DNA of 44,713 nucleotides from Kofleriaceae bacterium. Lineage in GTDB: Bacteria > Myxococcota_A > Polyangia > Haliangiales > Haliangiaceae. Under the pieces are notes generated by a model. The model searched no databases, had not been told where the DNA came from, and saw only the letters and a list, made by a program, of their open reading frames with translations. The stretch spans positions 1-44,713 of the forward strand of contig JABFXX010000155.1 in NCBI GenBank assembly GCA_013368795.1, written 5' to 3'. Below, one piece after another: positions 34,074 through 43,400 of this stretch (the stretch's first letter is position 1; the number at the start of each line of letters is the position of its first letter). The translations under genes were made by a program, and so were the position numbers.

Positions 34074-35090
34074 ATGCGTCGGATGGGATCGTTCTGTGTC
34101 GTGTTCGCGGTCGCGGTGGCTGGTTGTTCGACCGAGGATGATCCGCTCGCCGCGCGCACCTATCCGTTCGGTCCGATCGACATTCCCGGCGGCAGCGAGG
34201 ACATCGGCAAGTGCGTGCAGTTCACGCTGCACAACGATCAGCCGCTGTTCGTGAACCAGATCGAGCTGACGACCGGCGCAGGGTTTCATCACTCGAACTG
34301 GCTCTACGTGCCCGAGCACGTGTTCCCCGGCCCCGACGGCATCTTCACGTGCGACGACCGGTCGTACGATCAGGTGAGCGCCGGCATCCTCGGCGGCGTG
34401 TTCTTCGCGCAGTCGACGCAGGCGCCGCACGAGACGCAGACGTTCCCCGAAGGCGTCGCGCTCAAGGTTCCCGCGCACTCGAAGATCGTCGCGAACATCC
34501 ACCTGCTCAACACCGGCGACGAGGACCTTCACCTCGAGCCGACGATGAAGATCACGCCGATCGCCGAGGACGTCGTCACGACGCTGATGGCGAGCGTGAC
34601 GTTCGAGTACCACCCGCTCAACTTGCCGCCGCAGAAGCAGTCGCGGTTCTCCGTCGAGTGCGACCTGACCGAGCGCCCCGACCAGCTCGCGGCCAAGCCA
34701 GACTTCAAGCTCTACTACGCGCTCGCGCACTACCACGAGTGGGGCACCGGCCTGACGATCGAGGCGGTGAAGCCGACCGGCGAGGCCGCGACGATCTACA
34801 CGACGAAGAACAAGGTCGGCGACGTGCTCGGCGGCATGCTCGACCCGCAGTTCTCGATGGCCGGCTACACGAAGCTGCGCCTGACCTGCGACTACTTCAA
34901 CGACCAGGCGCAGACGCTCTATTACGGCAACGGCCTCGGCGAGATGTGCATCTTCAACGCGTTCTCGGACTCGCCGTACTCGTGGGCCGGCGGCGCGCTC
35001 GACGAAGACCCGGGCGTCGGCACCGACGTCGGCGGCGTGATGAGCTTTTCGCGCGGCTGTCAGGTCTACGCGATCGACGCGACTCGCTAG
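34074..35090 (+). CDS. Lipoprotein resembling copper type II ascorbate-dependent monooxygenase (PHM/DBM-like)
   Basis: A 338-residue protein. ATG 34074 has GGAGGG seven bases upstream. A lipobox AVAGC gives Cys18. The body resembles the two-domain peptidylglycine/dopamine monooxygenase fold. An HH pair (His72-His73 in GFHHSNW) and His143 (ANIHLLN) fit the first copper site; His219-x-His221 (AHYHEWG) and Met291 (GEMCIFN) fit the second, with the family-like EMC context. All six ligand positions are therefore accounted for. Eukaryotic relatives hydroxylate peptides or catecholamines using ascorbate; bacterial relatives are mostly uncharacterised. Convergent with a kinase, sharing CTAG. Confidence 0.75.
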   Translation: MRRMGSFCVVFAVAVAGCSTEDDPLAARTYPFGPIDIPGGSEDIGKCVQFTLHNDQPLFVNQIELTTGAGFHHSNWLYVPEHVFPGPDGIFTCDDRSYDQVSAGILGGVFFAQSTQAPHETQTFPEGVALKVPAHSKIVANIHLLNTGDEDLHLEPTMKITPIAEDVVTTLMASVTFEYHPLNLPPQKQSRFSVECDLTERPDQLAAKPDFKLYYALAHYHEWGTGLTIEAVKPTGEAATIYTTKNKVGDVLGGMLDPQFSMAGYTKLRLTCDYFNDQAQTLYYGNGLGEMCIFNAFSDSPYSWAGGALDEDPGVGTDVGGVMSFSRGCQVYAIDATR

Positions 35091-36826
35091 GGGAGCTCGC
35101 CCTCGTCGGTCGGCGTGGTCCGCCGCTCCGCGATCCGCGCGTCGAGCATCATCAGCACCGCGTTCGCCTCGTCGCGCGTCGACGGCGTCGCCATCGCGTT
35201 ATCGAGCTGGATGTGGCGATAGCTCGGCCACAGGTCGGTCACCGCCGACGAGCCGTGCGTCATCTCGAGCTCTTCGAGGTCGCGCCCGACGGCGCTGTAG
35301 TGATTCGCGAGCTGCTCGCTCAGCGCCGAGTCGGACTCCTCGATCGCGGGCGCCTCGTCGGCCTCGCCGGCCCATGGGTTCGCGAGCTGGCCCGACGGGG
35401 CGTCATCGTGCTCGACGGGGGCTACGGCGGGGTCTTCGACGGGCTTCGCCTTCTCGCGCACCAGCGCCTTCAGCGGACGGCGCAGCGTCGGCTTCTTCGT
35501 CGTCACCTTCGCGAGCGTCTTCACCGGCGCTGCGATCGCCTTCACCGGCGCCGCACCGCCATCGGCGGCGACGACAGCGGGCGCCGCGATCGGCGTCACC
35601 TCGATCCGCGCCGCGGTCATGCCGACGACGAGTGGCTTGGGTGCAGCCTCGGCCGCCGTCTCGAAGGTCGGCGATGACGTGCGCACGAGACCGGCGATCG
35701 CGAGCGCGCCCATCAGCGCAGCCGCCGCGATCGCAGCGACACGCCGCTTGTCGACGCTCGCCTGCTTCGCCGTGCCTTTCGGGGTCGTCCTCGGCGCCGG
35801 GAACGTCACGACCGGCCCCTTCGCCTGCGGCGCGAGCTCGGCGCTGCGGATCACGCGCTTCGGTGCGCGCACCGCGGTATCGAGCGCGACGATGACAGAC
35901 CGCGCCGAGCGCGGCCGGCGCTCCGGCGAGTGCTCGAGCAGGCGCGCGACGAGCGTCGCGAGGGCCGGCGTGACCTCCGGCACGATCATCAGCAGCGACG
36001 GTGCCTCGCCCTGCAGCTTGCTCCTGATCGTGCCCTGCAGATCGCCGTCGAACGGGAGCATGCCGCCCGTCAGCATCTCGAACATCGTCGTGCCGAGCGC
36101 GTACAGATCGACGCGCGAGTCGATCGTCCCGCCGCGCAGCTGCTCCGGCGCGGCATACGCAGGCGTGCACGCGACGCCGGTCGTCGTCAGCCGCGTCTCG
36201 TTCGAGGTCGACAGCGCGAGCCCGAAGTCGGCGATCCGGAACCGCTCGTGGTCGCCGCTGCCGACCACGAGGATGTTGTCGGGCTTGAAGTCGCGATGGA
36301 TCACGCCGCAGCTGTGCGCGTGATCGAGACCCGCGCACAGCTGGCGCGCGATCTTGATGACGCGGTCCGGCGCGATCGGTCCGCGATGCAGCTCGGCCGC
36401 GAGCGTCGTGCCCTCGACGAGGTCCATCACGAGGTACGGGAGTCCGGTCGCCGCGACGCCGAAGTCCCTCACGCCGACGATGTTCTCGTGCGAGAGCTTG
36501 CTCGCCGCCTCCGCCTCGCGGGTGAACCGCTGGCGCATGAGGTGCGATGCGGCAAGGTCGCCGATCAGGACCTTGAGCGCGACGCGCACGGTGTCGTCGC
36601 CCTGACGGTGTGCGCGGTAGACACGTCCCATCCCACCTTCGCCGATGAGGTCATCGACGACGTAGCCGCCGATCGCCTTGCCGATCAGCGGGTCGGCCTG
36701 CGTCACCGCGAGCTCCCCGCCGTCGAGCGGGCAGCGTTCAAAATCTGTGCGGTACACCGCGAGACAGCTGGCGCAATAACGCACGTTGCGCCAGGTCGGT
36801 GGGCTCCATTCCATCGCGGTCGCCAC
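35087..36826 (-). CDS. Transmembrane Ser/Thr protein kinase with N-terminal Cys motif
   Basis: A 579-residue kinase. A short Cys region (Cys18-x2-Cys21, then Cys32-Pro) resembles the zinc-ribbon-like leader seen on some myxobacterial kinases, although only three Cys are present. The kinase domain (about 54-320) has GEGGMGRVY, Lys85, HRDFKPDN (177-184), DFG (200-202) and APEQ, so it is probably active. A single TM (about 363-384) is followed by an Ala/Pro/Lys-rich region and a helical C-terminal domain (about 495-579). It is convergent with the copper-monooxygenase-like lipoprotein and divergent from tdh. Confidence 0.9.
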   Translation of the reverse strand: MATAMEWSPPTWRNVRYCASCLAVYRTDFERCPLDGGELAVTQADPLIGKAIGGYVVDDLIGEGGMGRVYRAHRQGDDTVRVALKVLIGDLAASHLMRQRFTREAEAASKLSHENIVGVRDFGVAATGLPYLVMDLVEGTTLAAELHRGPIAPDRVIKIARQLCAGLDHAHSCGVIHRDFKPDNILVVGSGDHERFRIADFGLALSTSNETRLTTTGVACTPAYAAPEQLRGGTIDSRVDLYALGTTMFEMLTGGMLPFDGDLQGTIRSKLQGEAPSLLMIVPEVTPALATLVARLLEHSPERRPRSARSVIVALDTAVRAPKRVIRSAELAPQAKGPVVTFPAPRTTPKGTAKQASVDKRRVAAIAAAALMGALAIAGLVRTSSPTFETAAEAAPKPLVVGMTAARIEVTPIAAPAVVAADGGAAPVKAIAAPVKTLAKVTTKKPTLRRPLKALVREKAKPVEDPAVAPVEHDDAPSGQLANPWAGEADEAPAIEESDSALSEQLANHYSAVGRDLEELEMTHGSSAVTDLWPSYRHIQLDNAMATPSTRDEANAVLMMLDARIAERRTTPTDEGELP

Positions 36827-36926
36827 GGTGTCTGTTAGCTAAGCAACCTTCGTGCACTGCCAAGGTCGCGGTACGGCGAACGGAACGCGTGCCCCGTCGC
36901 TACACCGTGCTTGATGGCAAGTGCCC

Positions 36927-36955
36927 TTGATGCACATGACCCGCAGGTCCAATAT
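36927..36955 (+). promoter_or_regulatory. Possible promoter for tdh
   Basis: TTGATG (36927-36932) and CAATAT (36950-36955) are separated by 17 bp, the ideal sigma-70 spacing, and end 11 bp before the tdh ATG. Matches to consensus are partial (4/6 and 3/6). An upstream near-copy of the -35 region (CTTGATGGCA) precedes it. Weak support. Confidence 0.3.
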
Positions 36956-36966
36956 CCGCGGCACTC

Positions 36967-37935
36967 ATGAAGATCCTCCTCACCGGTGCGGGCGGACAGA
37001 TCGGTCACGACTTGATCGGAGCGCTCGTCGCCGACGGTCACGAGGTCGTGTCCACCGACCTTGCGCCGCGACCGCCAAGCCATGCGCATGCCGGCGGTGA
37101 CTGGCAGCGCCTCGACGTGACCGATGCCGCTGGCGTCCAGCACCTCTTCACCGAGGTCCGTCCCGATCTCGTGTTCCATCTCGCCGCGATCCTCAGCGCG
37201 CGCGGCGAGCAGGACCCTCGCCTCGCCTACGACGTCAACCAGACCGGAACCTGGAACGTGCTCGAAGCATGCCGCCGCGCGAAGGTCGGCCGCGTGATCT
37301 TCACGTCGAGCATCGCCGTGTTCGGTCCGCCGCCGTCGGGTCCACTCCCCGACCCGACTCCCGACGACGTCGCGCTCCACCCGACGACGATGTACGGCGT
37401 CACGAAGGTCTCGGGCGAGCTCCTCTGTGCGTACTATCGCTCGCGCTACGGTATCGACTGCCGCGGCGTCCGGTTCCCCGGCCTCATCTCGGCGGCGATG
37501 CCCGGCGGCGGCTCGTCGGACTACGCGCTCTTCATGTACGTCGACGCGGTACGCAAGGGCTCGTACGAAGCGTTTGCGCGCGCCGACACGCGCATCCCGC
37601 TCATGTACATGCCCGACGGTGTCCGCGCGCTCCTCGAGCTCGCGTTCGCCAAGCGCGAGAAGCTGACGCGCACGATGTACAACATCGCCTCGTTCTCGCC
37701 GCGCGCCGACGAGATTGCCGCGTCGGTCCGCCGCGTGATCCCCGACGCCAAGTTCACGTACGCGCCGGATCCGGTGCGCCAGGGCATCCTCGACAGCTGG
37801 CCGAAGGCGCTCGACGACGCCGCCGCGCGCGCCGACTGGAACTGGAAGCCGCGCTTCGATCTCGACGCGATGACCGACGACCTGATCCCGCGGGTTCGCC
37901 GGATGCTCGACCTCGGCGCGATCCTCAGTCACTAG
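36967..37935 (+). CDS. tdh: L-threonine 3-dehydrogenase, NAD-epimerase type
   Basis: A 322-residue extended SDR protein. GAGGQIG (7-13) binds NAD. FTSSIAVFGP (Ser114, Ser115), catalytic YGVTK (Tyr143, Lys147) and the RFPGLISAAMPGGGSSDYA segment are characteristic of the epimerase-type threonine dehydrogenases. It oxidises threonine to 2-amino-3-ketobutyrate, the substrate of Kbl, whose gene lies about 1 kb downstream on the same strand. Its last 11 bp overlap the end of the convergent ohrR gene. The pathway match makes the call strong. Confidence 0.9.
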   Translation: MKILLTGAGGQIGHDLIGALVADGHEVVSTDLAPRPPSHAHAGGDWQRLDVTDAAGVQHLFTEVRPDLVFHLAAILSARGEQDPRLAYDVNQTGTWNVLEACRRAKVGRVIFTSSIAVFGPPPSGPLPDPTPDDVALHPTTMYGVTKVSGELLCAYYRSRYGIDCRGVRFPGLISAAMPGGGSSDYALFMYVDAVRKGSYEAFARADTRIPLMYMPDGVRALLELAFAKREKLTRTMYNIASFSPRADEIAASVRRVIPDAKFTYAPDPVRQGILDSWPKALDDAAARADWNWKPRFDLDAMTDDLIPRVRRMLDLGAILSH

Positions 37936-38365
37936 TTCCGCGGAGCCGCTCGGTCAGCGCCTGCACCTGTGCGCGCAGCTTGCCGAGCTCGGCGACCGAT
38001 AGCGCCGACTTCTCGAGCATGCATCGCGGGATGTCGGCGGCCTTGCGCTGCAGGCGCTTGCCCGCGGCCGTCAGGAACACCTCGACGACGCGCTCGTCCT
38101 CGCTCGAGCGGCGTCGCTCGATCAGCTCGCGCGCTTCGAGCCGCTTGAGCAGCGGGGTCAGCGTCGCCGAGTCGAGGTGGAGGCGCTCGCCGATCTTCGA
38201 CACGCGCTCGCCGTCGTGCTCCCACAGCACGAGCATGACCAGGTACTGCGGGTACGTCAGATCGAGCTCGTCGAGGAGTGGACCGTATGCGGCAGTCATC
38301 GCGCGCGACGCGGCGTAGAGCGCGAAGCAGAGCTGATCGTCGAGGCGCTGCATGCGGTCGGACAT
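37925..38365 (-). CDS. ohrR: MarR-family peroxide-sensing repressor OhrR
   Basis: A 146-residue MarR-type regulator. The N-terminal QLCFALY carries Cys13, the conserved peroxide-reactive cysteine of OhrR. The winged helix-turn-helix is seen at about 45-100 ([20 protein letters not shown]), with the basic wing [12 protein letters not shown]. Organic hydroperoxides oxidise the Cys and release the protein from DNA. It lies 9 bp downstream of ohr on the same strand, so it is probably autoregulated from the promoter upstream of ohr. No second reactive Cys is obvious at the 2-Cys position except Cys at about 115 (IPRCMLEK). Confidence 0.9.
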   Translation of the reverse strand: MSDRMQRLDDQLCFALYAASRAMTAAYGPLLDELDLTYPQYLVMLVLWEHDGERVSKIGERLHLDSATLTPLLKRLEARELIERRRSSEDERVVEVFLTAAGKRLQRKAADIPRCMLEKSALSVAELGKLRAQVQALTERLRGTSD

Positions 38366-38374
38366 GATCGCAGA

Positions 38375-38812
38375 CTACGCCACGCGGACGTCGACGACGA
38401 TGTTGCCGCGCGTCGCGTTCGAGTACGGGCAGACCTCGTGCGCGGCGTGGACGAGCGCCTCCGCCTGCTCGCGCGGGAGATCGGGGATCGACGCGACCAG
38501 CTCGGCGGCGAGCCCGAATGCGGCGCCGACCGGACCGATCGAGACCTTCGCGGTGATGCTGACCGGCCCCGTGGTGATCTTCTGAGCGCGCGCGACGTGG
38601 GCGAGCGCGCTGCCGAAGCAGGCGGCGTAGCCGGCCGCGAATAGCTGCTCGGGATTCGTACCCGGCTCGCCGCTGCCGCCGAGCGTCTTCGGCATGTGGA
38701 CGATCAGGTCGAGCGTGCCGTCGTCCGTCTTCACGGAGCCGTCGCGGCCTCCCGTGGCGGTCGCGGTGGCGGTGTAGAGGCGCTTTTCGAGGATGCGAGG
38801 GGAGCTGGTCAT
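38375..38812 (-). CDS. ohr: Organic hydroperoxide resistance protein Ohr
   Basis: A 145-residue peroxidase of the OsmC/Ohr family. The catalytic Cys65 (YAACFGSAL) and resolving Cys128 ([12 protein letters not shown]) are present, along with Arg23 (GGRDG) and Glu55. It reduces organic hydroperoxides using lipoylated proteins. ATG 38812 is preferred because AAGG lies eight bases upstream and homologues begin at about this point; an in-frame ATG at 38830 would add six residues. It is first in the ohr-ohrR operon. Confidence 0.92.
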   Translation of the reverse strand: MTSSPRILEKRLYTATATATGGRDGSVKTDDGTLDLIVHMPKTLGGSGEPGTNPEQLFAAGYAACFGSALAHVARAQKITTGPVSITAKVSIGPVGAAFGLAAELVASIPDLPREQAEALVHAAHEVCPYSNATRGNIVVDVRVA

Positions 38813-38851
38813 GGTGAAGACCTTAGTCATCGTTTAAATCGCGCGCAAGTC

Positions 38852-38865
38852 AATCGTACACGATT
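38852..38865. promoter_or_regulatory. Candidate OhrR operator
   Basis: AATCGT and ACGATT form a 6-bp inverted repeat with a 2-bp spacer in the ohr/kbl gap. On the minus strand it lies directly upstream of, and partly overlaps, a TTGACT (38848-38853) that could be the -35 of the ohr promoter. AT-rich inverted repeats of this size are typical OhrR sites. It may also affect kbl on the other side. Confidence 0.4.
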
Positions 38866-38917
38866 CAATTTAGCCAGCGGTGACAACACGCCGCCTTCGG
38901 CGTATGGTCCGCCGCGT

Positions 38918-40105
38918 ATGTACACGGATGCCAAAGCCGTTTTCGCAGCCACGCTCGCCGAGATCGAGCAGGCTGGTTTGTGGAAGCACGAGCGCCTGAT
39001 CACGTCGCCCCAGGCCGCGCACATCACGACCGCCGGCAAGGAAGTGATCAACTTCTGCGCGAACAACTACCTCGGTCTGTCGTCGCACCCCCGCGTGATC
39101 GCGGCGGCGCACAAGGCGCTGGACGAGCGCGGCTACGGCCTGTCGAGCGTGCGCTTCATCTGTGGCACGCAGGATCGGCACAAGGAGCTCGAAGCGGCCG
39201 TCTCGAAGTTCCTCGGCACCGAGGACACGATCCTCTACAGCTCGTGCTTCGACGCGAACGGCGGCCTGTTCGAGACCGTGCTCGGCGAGCAGGACGCGAT
39301 CATCTCCGACGCGCTGAACCACGCGTCGATCATCGACGGCATCCGCCTGTGCAAGGCCGAGCGCCATCGCTACGAGCACGATGATCTGAATGACCTCGAG
39401 GCCAAGCTCAAGGCGACGCAGGGCAAGCGCCTGCGGATGATCGCGACCGACGGCGTGTTCTCGATGGACGGCGACATCGCGCGGCTCGACGCGATCTGCG
39501 ACCTCGCCGACAAGTACAACGCGCTCGTCATGGTCGACGACAGCCACGCGACCGGGTTCGTCGGCAAGACGGGCCGCGGCACGGCAGAGCATCGCGGCGT
39601 GATGGCGCGCGTCGATGTCTACACGTCGACGCTGGGCAAGGCGCTCGGCGGCGCGTCGGGCGGCTTCACGTCGGGACGCAAGGAGATCATCGACCTCCTC
39701 CGCAACCGCTCGCGGCCGTACCTGTTCTCGAACACGCTCGCGCCGCCGATCGTCGCCGGCTCGATCGAGGCGATCGCGCTGCTGTCGGAATCGACCGAGC
39801 TGCGCGACAAGCTCGAGGCGAACACGAAGCGGTTCCGCGCCGGCATGACGGCGGCGGGTCTCGCGATCCGCGAGGGCACGCACCCGATCACCCCGGTGAT
39901 GCTCGGCGACGCGCGGCTCGCGGGCGACATGGCCCAGCGGCTCCTCGGCCACGGCATCTATGTCATCGGCTTCTCCTACCCTGTCGTACCCAAGGGTCAG
40001 GCGCGTATCCGGGTGCAGATCTCGGCCGCGCATTCGTTCGAGGACGTCGACCGCGCGATCTCGGCGTTCACGACCGTCGGGCGGGAGCTCGGGGTCGTGA
40101 AGTGA
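38918..40105 (+). CDS. kbl: Glycine C-acetyltransferase (2-amino-3-ketobutyrate CoA ligase)
   Basis: A 395-residue alpha-oxoamine synthase. [14 protein letters not shown], the SHATG motif ([11 protein letters not shown]) and the PLP lysine in TLGKALGG (Lys241) are all present; length and Lys position match E. coli Kbl closely. With CoA it splits 2-amino-3-ketobutyrate into glycine and acetyl-CoA, completing threonine catabolism begun by Tdh. ATG 38918 is chosen to match the family's N terminus; the frame is open upstream through the antisense of ohr. The bolA start overlaps its stop (GTGA 40102-40105). Confidence 0.93.
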   Translation: MYTDAKAVFAATLAEIEQAGLWKHERLITSPQAAHITTAGKEVINFCANNYLGLSSHPRVIAAAHKALDERGYGLSSVRFICGTQDRHKELEAAVSKFLGTEDTILYSSCFDANGGLFETVLGEQDAIISDALNHASIIDGIRLCKAERHRYEHDDLNDLEAKLKATQGKRLRMIATDGVFSMDGDIARLDAICDLADKYNALVMVDDSHATGFVGKTGRGTAEHRGVMARVDVYTSTLGKALGGASGGFTSGRKEIIDLLRNRSRPYLFSNTLAPPIVAGSIEAIALLSESTELRDKLEANTKRFRAGMTAAGLAIREGTHPITPVMLGDARLAGDMAQRLLGHGIYVIGFSYPVVPKGQARIRVQISAAHSFEDVDRAISAFTTVGRELGVVK

Positions 40106-40335
40106 AACCGGACGACATCATTGCGAAGATTCGGGCCTCACTTCCCGATGCCGTCGTCGAGCTGCAGGACCTGACCGGCACCGCCGACCACTGGAAGGCG
40201 ACGATCGTCTCGGAACACTTCGCAGGAAAATCGATGCTGCAGCGGCACCGCCTCGTCATGGCGGCGCTGGCCGAGGAGATGAAAGGGCCGATCCACGCCC
40301 TGACGCTCGACGTCAAAACGCCCGACGAAGCCTGA
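40102..40335 (+). CDS. bolA: BolA-family protein
   Basis: A 77-residue protein spanning the BolA domain. It has [18 protein letters not shown], the central [21 protein letters not shown] with the conserved His and loop, and [15 protein letters not shown], where the [13 protein letters not shown] ending is diagnostic. BolA proteins work with monothiol glutaredoxins in iron-sulfur or redox control. The GTG start overlaps the kbl stop by 4 bp, implying translational coupling with threonine catabolism, an unexplained but clear arrangement. Confidence 0.92.
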   Translation: MKPDDIIAKIRASLPDAVVELQDLTGTADHWKATIVSEHFAGKSMLQRHRLVMAALAEEMKGPIHALTLDVKTPDEA

Positions 40336-40417
40336 TAGCCGTGCGTTAGCGTTCGGTAATTGACGGTTTTCCGGTCCCACACGTCCGAGGTTGTGTGCGA
40401 CGCTCCTGACACTTCGG

Positions 40418-43400
40418 ATGTCGGTCGACGCCGCCATTGAAGAACACTTCGGTCCGTACCTCGTGTACGAGCGTCTCGGCGTGGGCGGGATGGCGACGGT
40501 CCACCGCGCGCTCGAGCAAGGCGCCGAGGGCTTCGAGCGAATGGTCGCGTTGAAGAGACTTCTTCCGCACCTCGCTGAAGATGCGAGCTTCATCAAGTCA
40601 TTCGTTCGCGAAGCGAAGCTCGCGTCGATCCTCAACCACGTCAACATCGTCCAGATCTACGAGCTGGGCCGCGTCGGCACCGAGTACTTCATCTCGATGG
40701 AGTACATCGACGGACGCGACATCCGTCGCATCTTGCGCCACGCGCGCAAGGTCACGGGGCCGCCACCGATCCACGTCACCGTCGGGCTCATGCTCCAGCT
40801 GTGCGAGGCGCTCGACTACGCACACAACAAGGTCGACGACCAGGGTCACCCGCTCGGGCTAGTCCATCGGGATATCTCGCCGTCGAACCTGATCGTCACG
40901 AGCGGCGGCCACCTCAAGATCATCGACTTCGGTATCGCGAAGGCGCAGTCGTCGCAGCTGCGCACGCAGACCGGCCGCGTGAAGGGCAAGCTCGCGTACA
41001 TGGCACCGGAGGCGATCTCCGGCAGCAAGGAGCTCGACGCGCGCTCTGACCTCTGGGCCGCGGGGGTCATCCTCCACGAGCTCCTCACCGCGCGGCCGCT
41101 GTTCGCGAGCAAGAACGAGTACCAGACGCTGCTGAAGGTCCAGAAAGGCGACCTCCATCCGCCGTCGACGTTCAACCAGGGCTGCCCGCCCGAGCTCGAC
41201 GCGATCGTGTTCCGCGCGCTCGCGCGCAATCCCGACGAGCGGTTCGCGAACGCGTCCGAGCTGCGCGACGAGCTCCTCGAGCTGAAGAAGCAGTACTCGC
41301 TCGCGACCGGCTATCGCGATGTCGCGCAGTGGATCGAGTGGGCGTTCAACCTCGAGCTGCCCGCCGGCTTCACCGGCAACACGGTCGATCCATCGATCGT
41401 GCTCTCGGTCGAGACGCCGCGGCCGCAGCACAACAAGACGCCGCGCCCGCACCGCAACACCGAGGAGGACGAGGCCGTCGAGGTCGTGTGGGGCGCCGGT
41501 GCCGAGGAGAGCGACGGCGGGGGGCCGGTCGTCCTCGAGGACGTGCCCGACGTCTCCGAGAAGCATCGCCAGAAGCGCGACGCCGACGGCTTCGCCGCCG
41601 ACGTCCTGACGCCGCTGCCGACGCAGGGCACGATGCCGTCGATCTACGGCGACAGCGGCGGACTCGCCGCCCGCACGCGCAGCTCCGATCCGAGCCTGCC
41701 GCCGCCAGCGGTCGAGTCCGCGCTCGCCGACTCGCCGAAGGCGCGCGGCAGCGAGCAGATTCAGGCGCAGCACGCTCGGCAGTCGGGCTCGCAGCCGATC
41801 GCGGTGCCGTCGCGCACGCCCGCTTCGACGTCGGGGCCGGTGCCGCGTTCCGCGCGCCCGACCTCGCCGAACCTCGACGCGCCGAACATGAACGATCGGC
41901 TGGCAGCGCAGCGCGATCGCGACACTCAGCCGCCGCAGAATCTCCGCAGGTCGCCGAGCCAGCCGCCGCCGAACGTGTCGCGCGACAGCGCGCGGATGCG
42001 CGTCGCGACGATTCCGCCGCTCGACAAGCCGCTGCCCAAGCGCGCGCCGACGCTGCCGCCGGTCACCCGGACGACGGACTCGTTCGCCAAGCCGCTCACC
42101 GCCGAGGACCTGTTCGGCGACGACCCGGCGCTCGCGCGCGCCGCCGCGGCGCTCGACGACTCGTCGCCGCGCCACGAGGTCGGCCGCGACACCGACACGA
42201 AGATCGCCCGCTCGAGCGCGGTCACGCCGCCGGTCGCCGTGCCGGTCGTCCGCTTCTCGAAGACGCAGTCGATCCCGCCGCTCAACGCGACGACGACGCC
42301 CGTCGAGCCCGCGGTCGACCAGAGCCGCCCCATCCCGCAGACCAAGCCCGGCATCGCGCCCGTCGCGGGTGCGCAGGCCGCGACCTACGAGGTCCGCCCG
42401 AGGTCGGCATCGAACGTCCAGATCGGCGCCTCGATCGCCGCGCGCGCCAAGCCCAAGCGCACCGGGCTCGTCGTCCTCGGTGGCCTCCTGCTCGCCGGCG
42501 GTGCCGCCGCGGGCGTGTTCGTGTTCACGCAGAACCGCAACAAGGACAACGCTGCGGCCACCGCCACGCGCGTGACGCCGGAACGCACGACCGGCACGAT
42601 CAAGTTCGTCCTCGAGCCCGCCGACGCCGAGATCATGATCGCGGGCCAGGTCGTCCACACCGGGTCGCCGTTCTCGAGCGAGCTGCCGGCGGGCGTCCAC
42701 CAGATCGAGATCCATCGCAACGGCTACAAGTCGTGGCTGACGTCGTTCGAGCTGTCGGCCGCCGAGAACGCCTCGCTGCGCGTCGTCCTCGAGCCGCTGA
42801 CCACCAACGTCGACGCGTCGCTGACGATCACGACGACGCCGGCCGGCCTCGAGGTCGTCATCGACGGCCAGCCGTTCGCGCAGAAGACGCCGGTCAAGAC
42901 GCAGCTCAAGGTCGGCTCCCACACGATCGCGGTGCGCCAGGACGGCGTCGAGCTGTGGCACCAGACGCTCGATGCCGAGCCGAGCAGCGACTACGAGATC
43001 AATCGCTCGTTCACCGCCGAGAAGCAGCGCGAGCGCGCGAGCTATCCCAAGACGCCGGCGCGCCCGCGCGTCGAGAAGCACTCGAGCGACGCCAAGCAGA
43101 CCGAGGAGGCGCCGCCGCCGCCGACCACGCCGAGCACGTCGCCGCTCCCGGCCGCAGCGCCGACGGCCGCGCCGAACGTCGTGACGACGACGCCGCCGCC
43201 GACCGCTGCGAAGCCAACGCCCGTCGCGCCTGCGACCGCGGCACCTGCGATCACGACAACCCCGCCCGCTCCGTCGGCCGCAAAGCCCGGAACGCCTACG
43301 CCTACGCTTACGCCTACGCCTACGCAGAAGATCACGGCGAAGCCTGTGGTGCCCGCTGCTCCGAAGGGACCACCGCCGATCGTGCCGCCGAATGCGGTCA

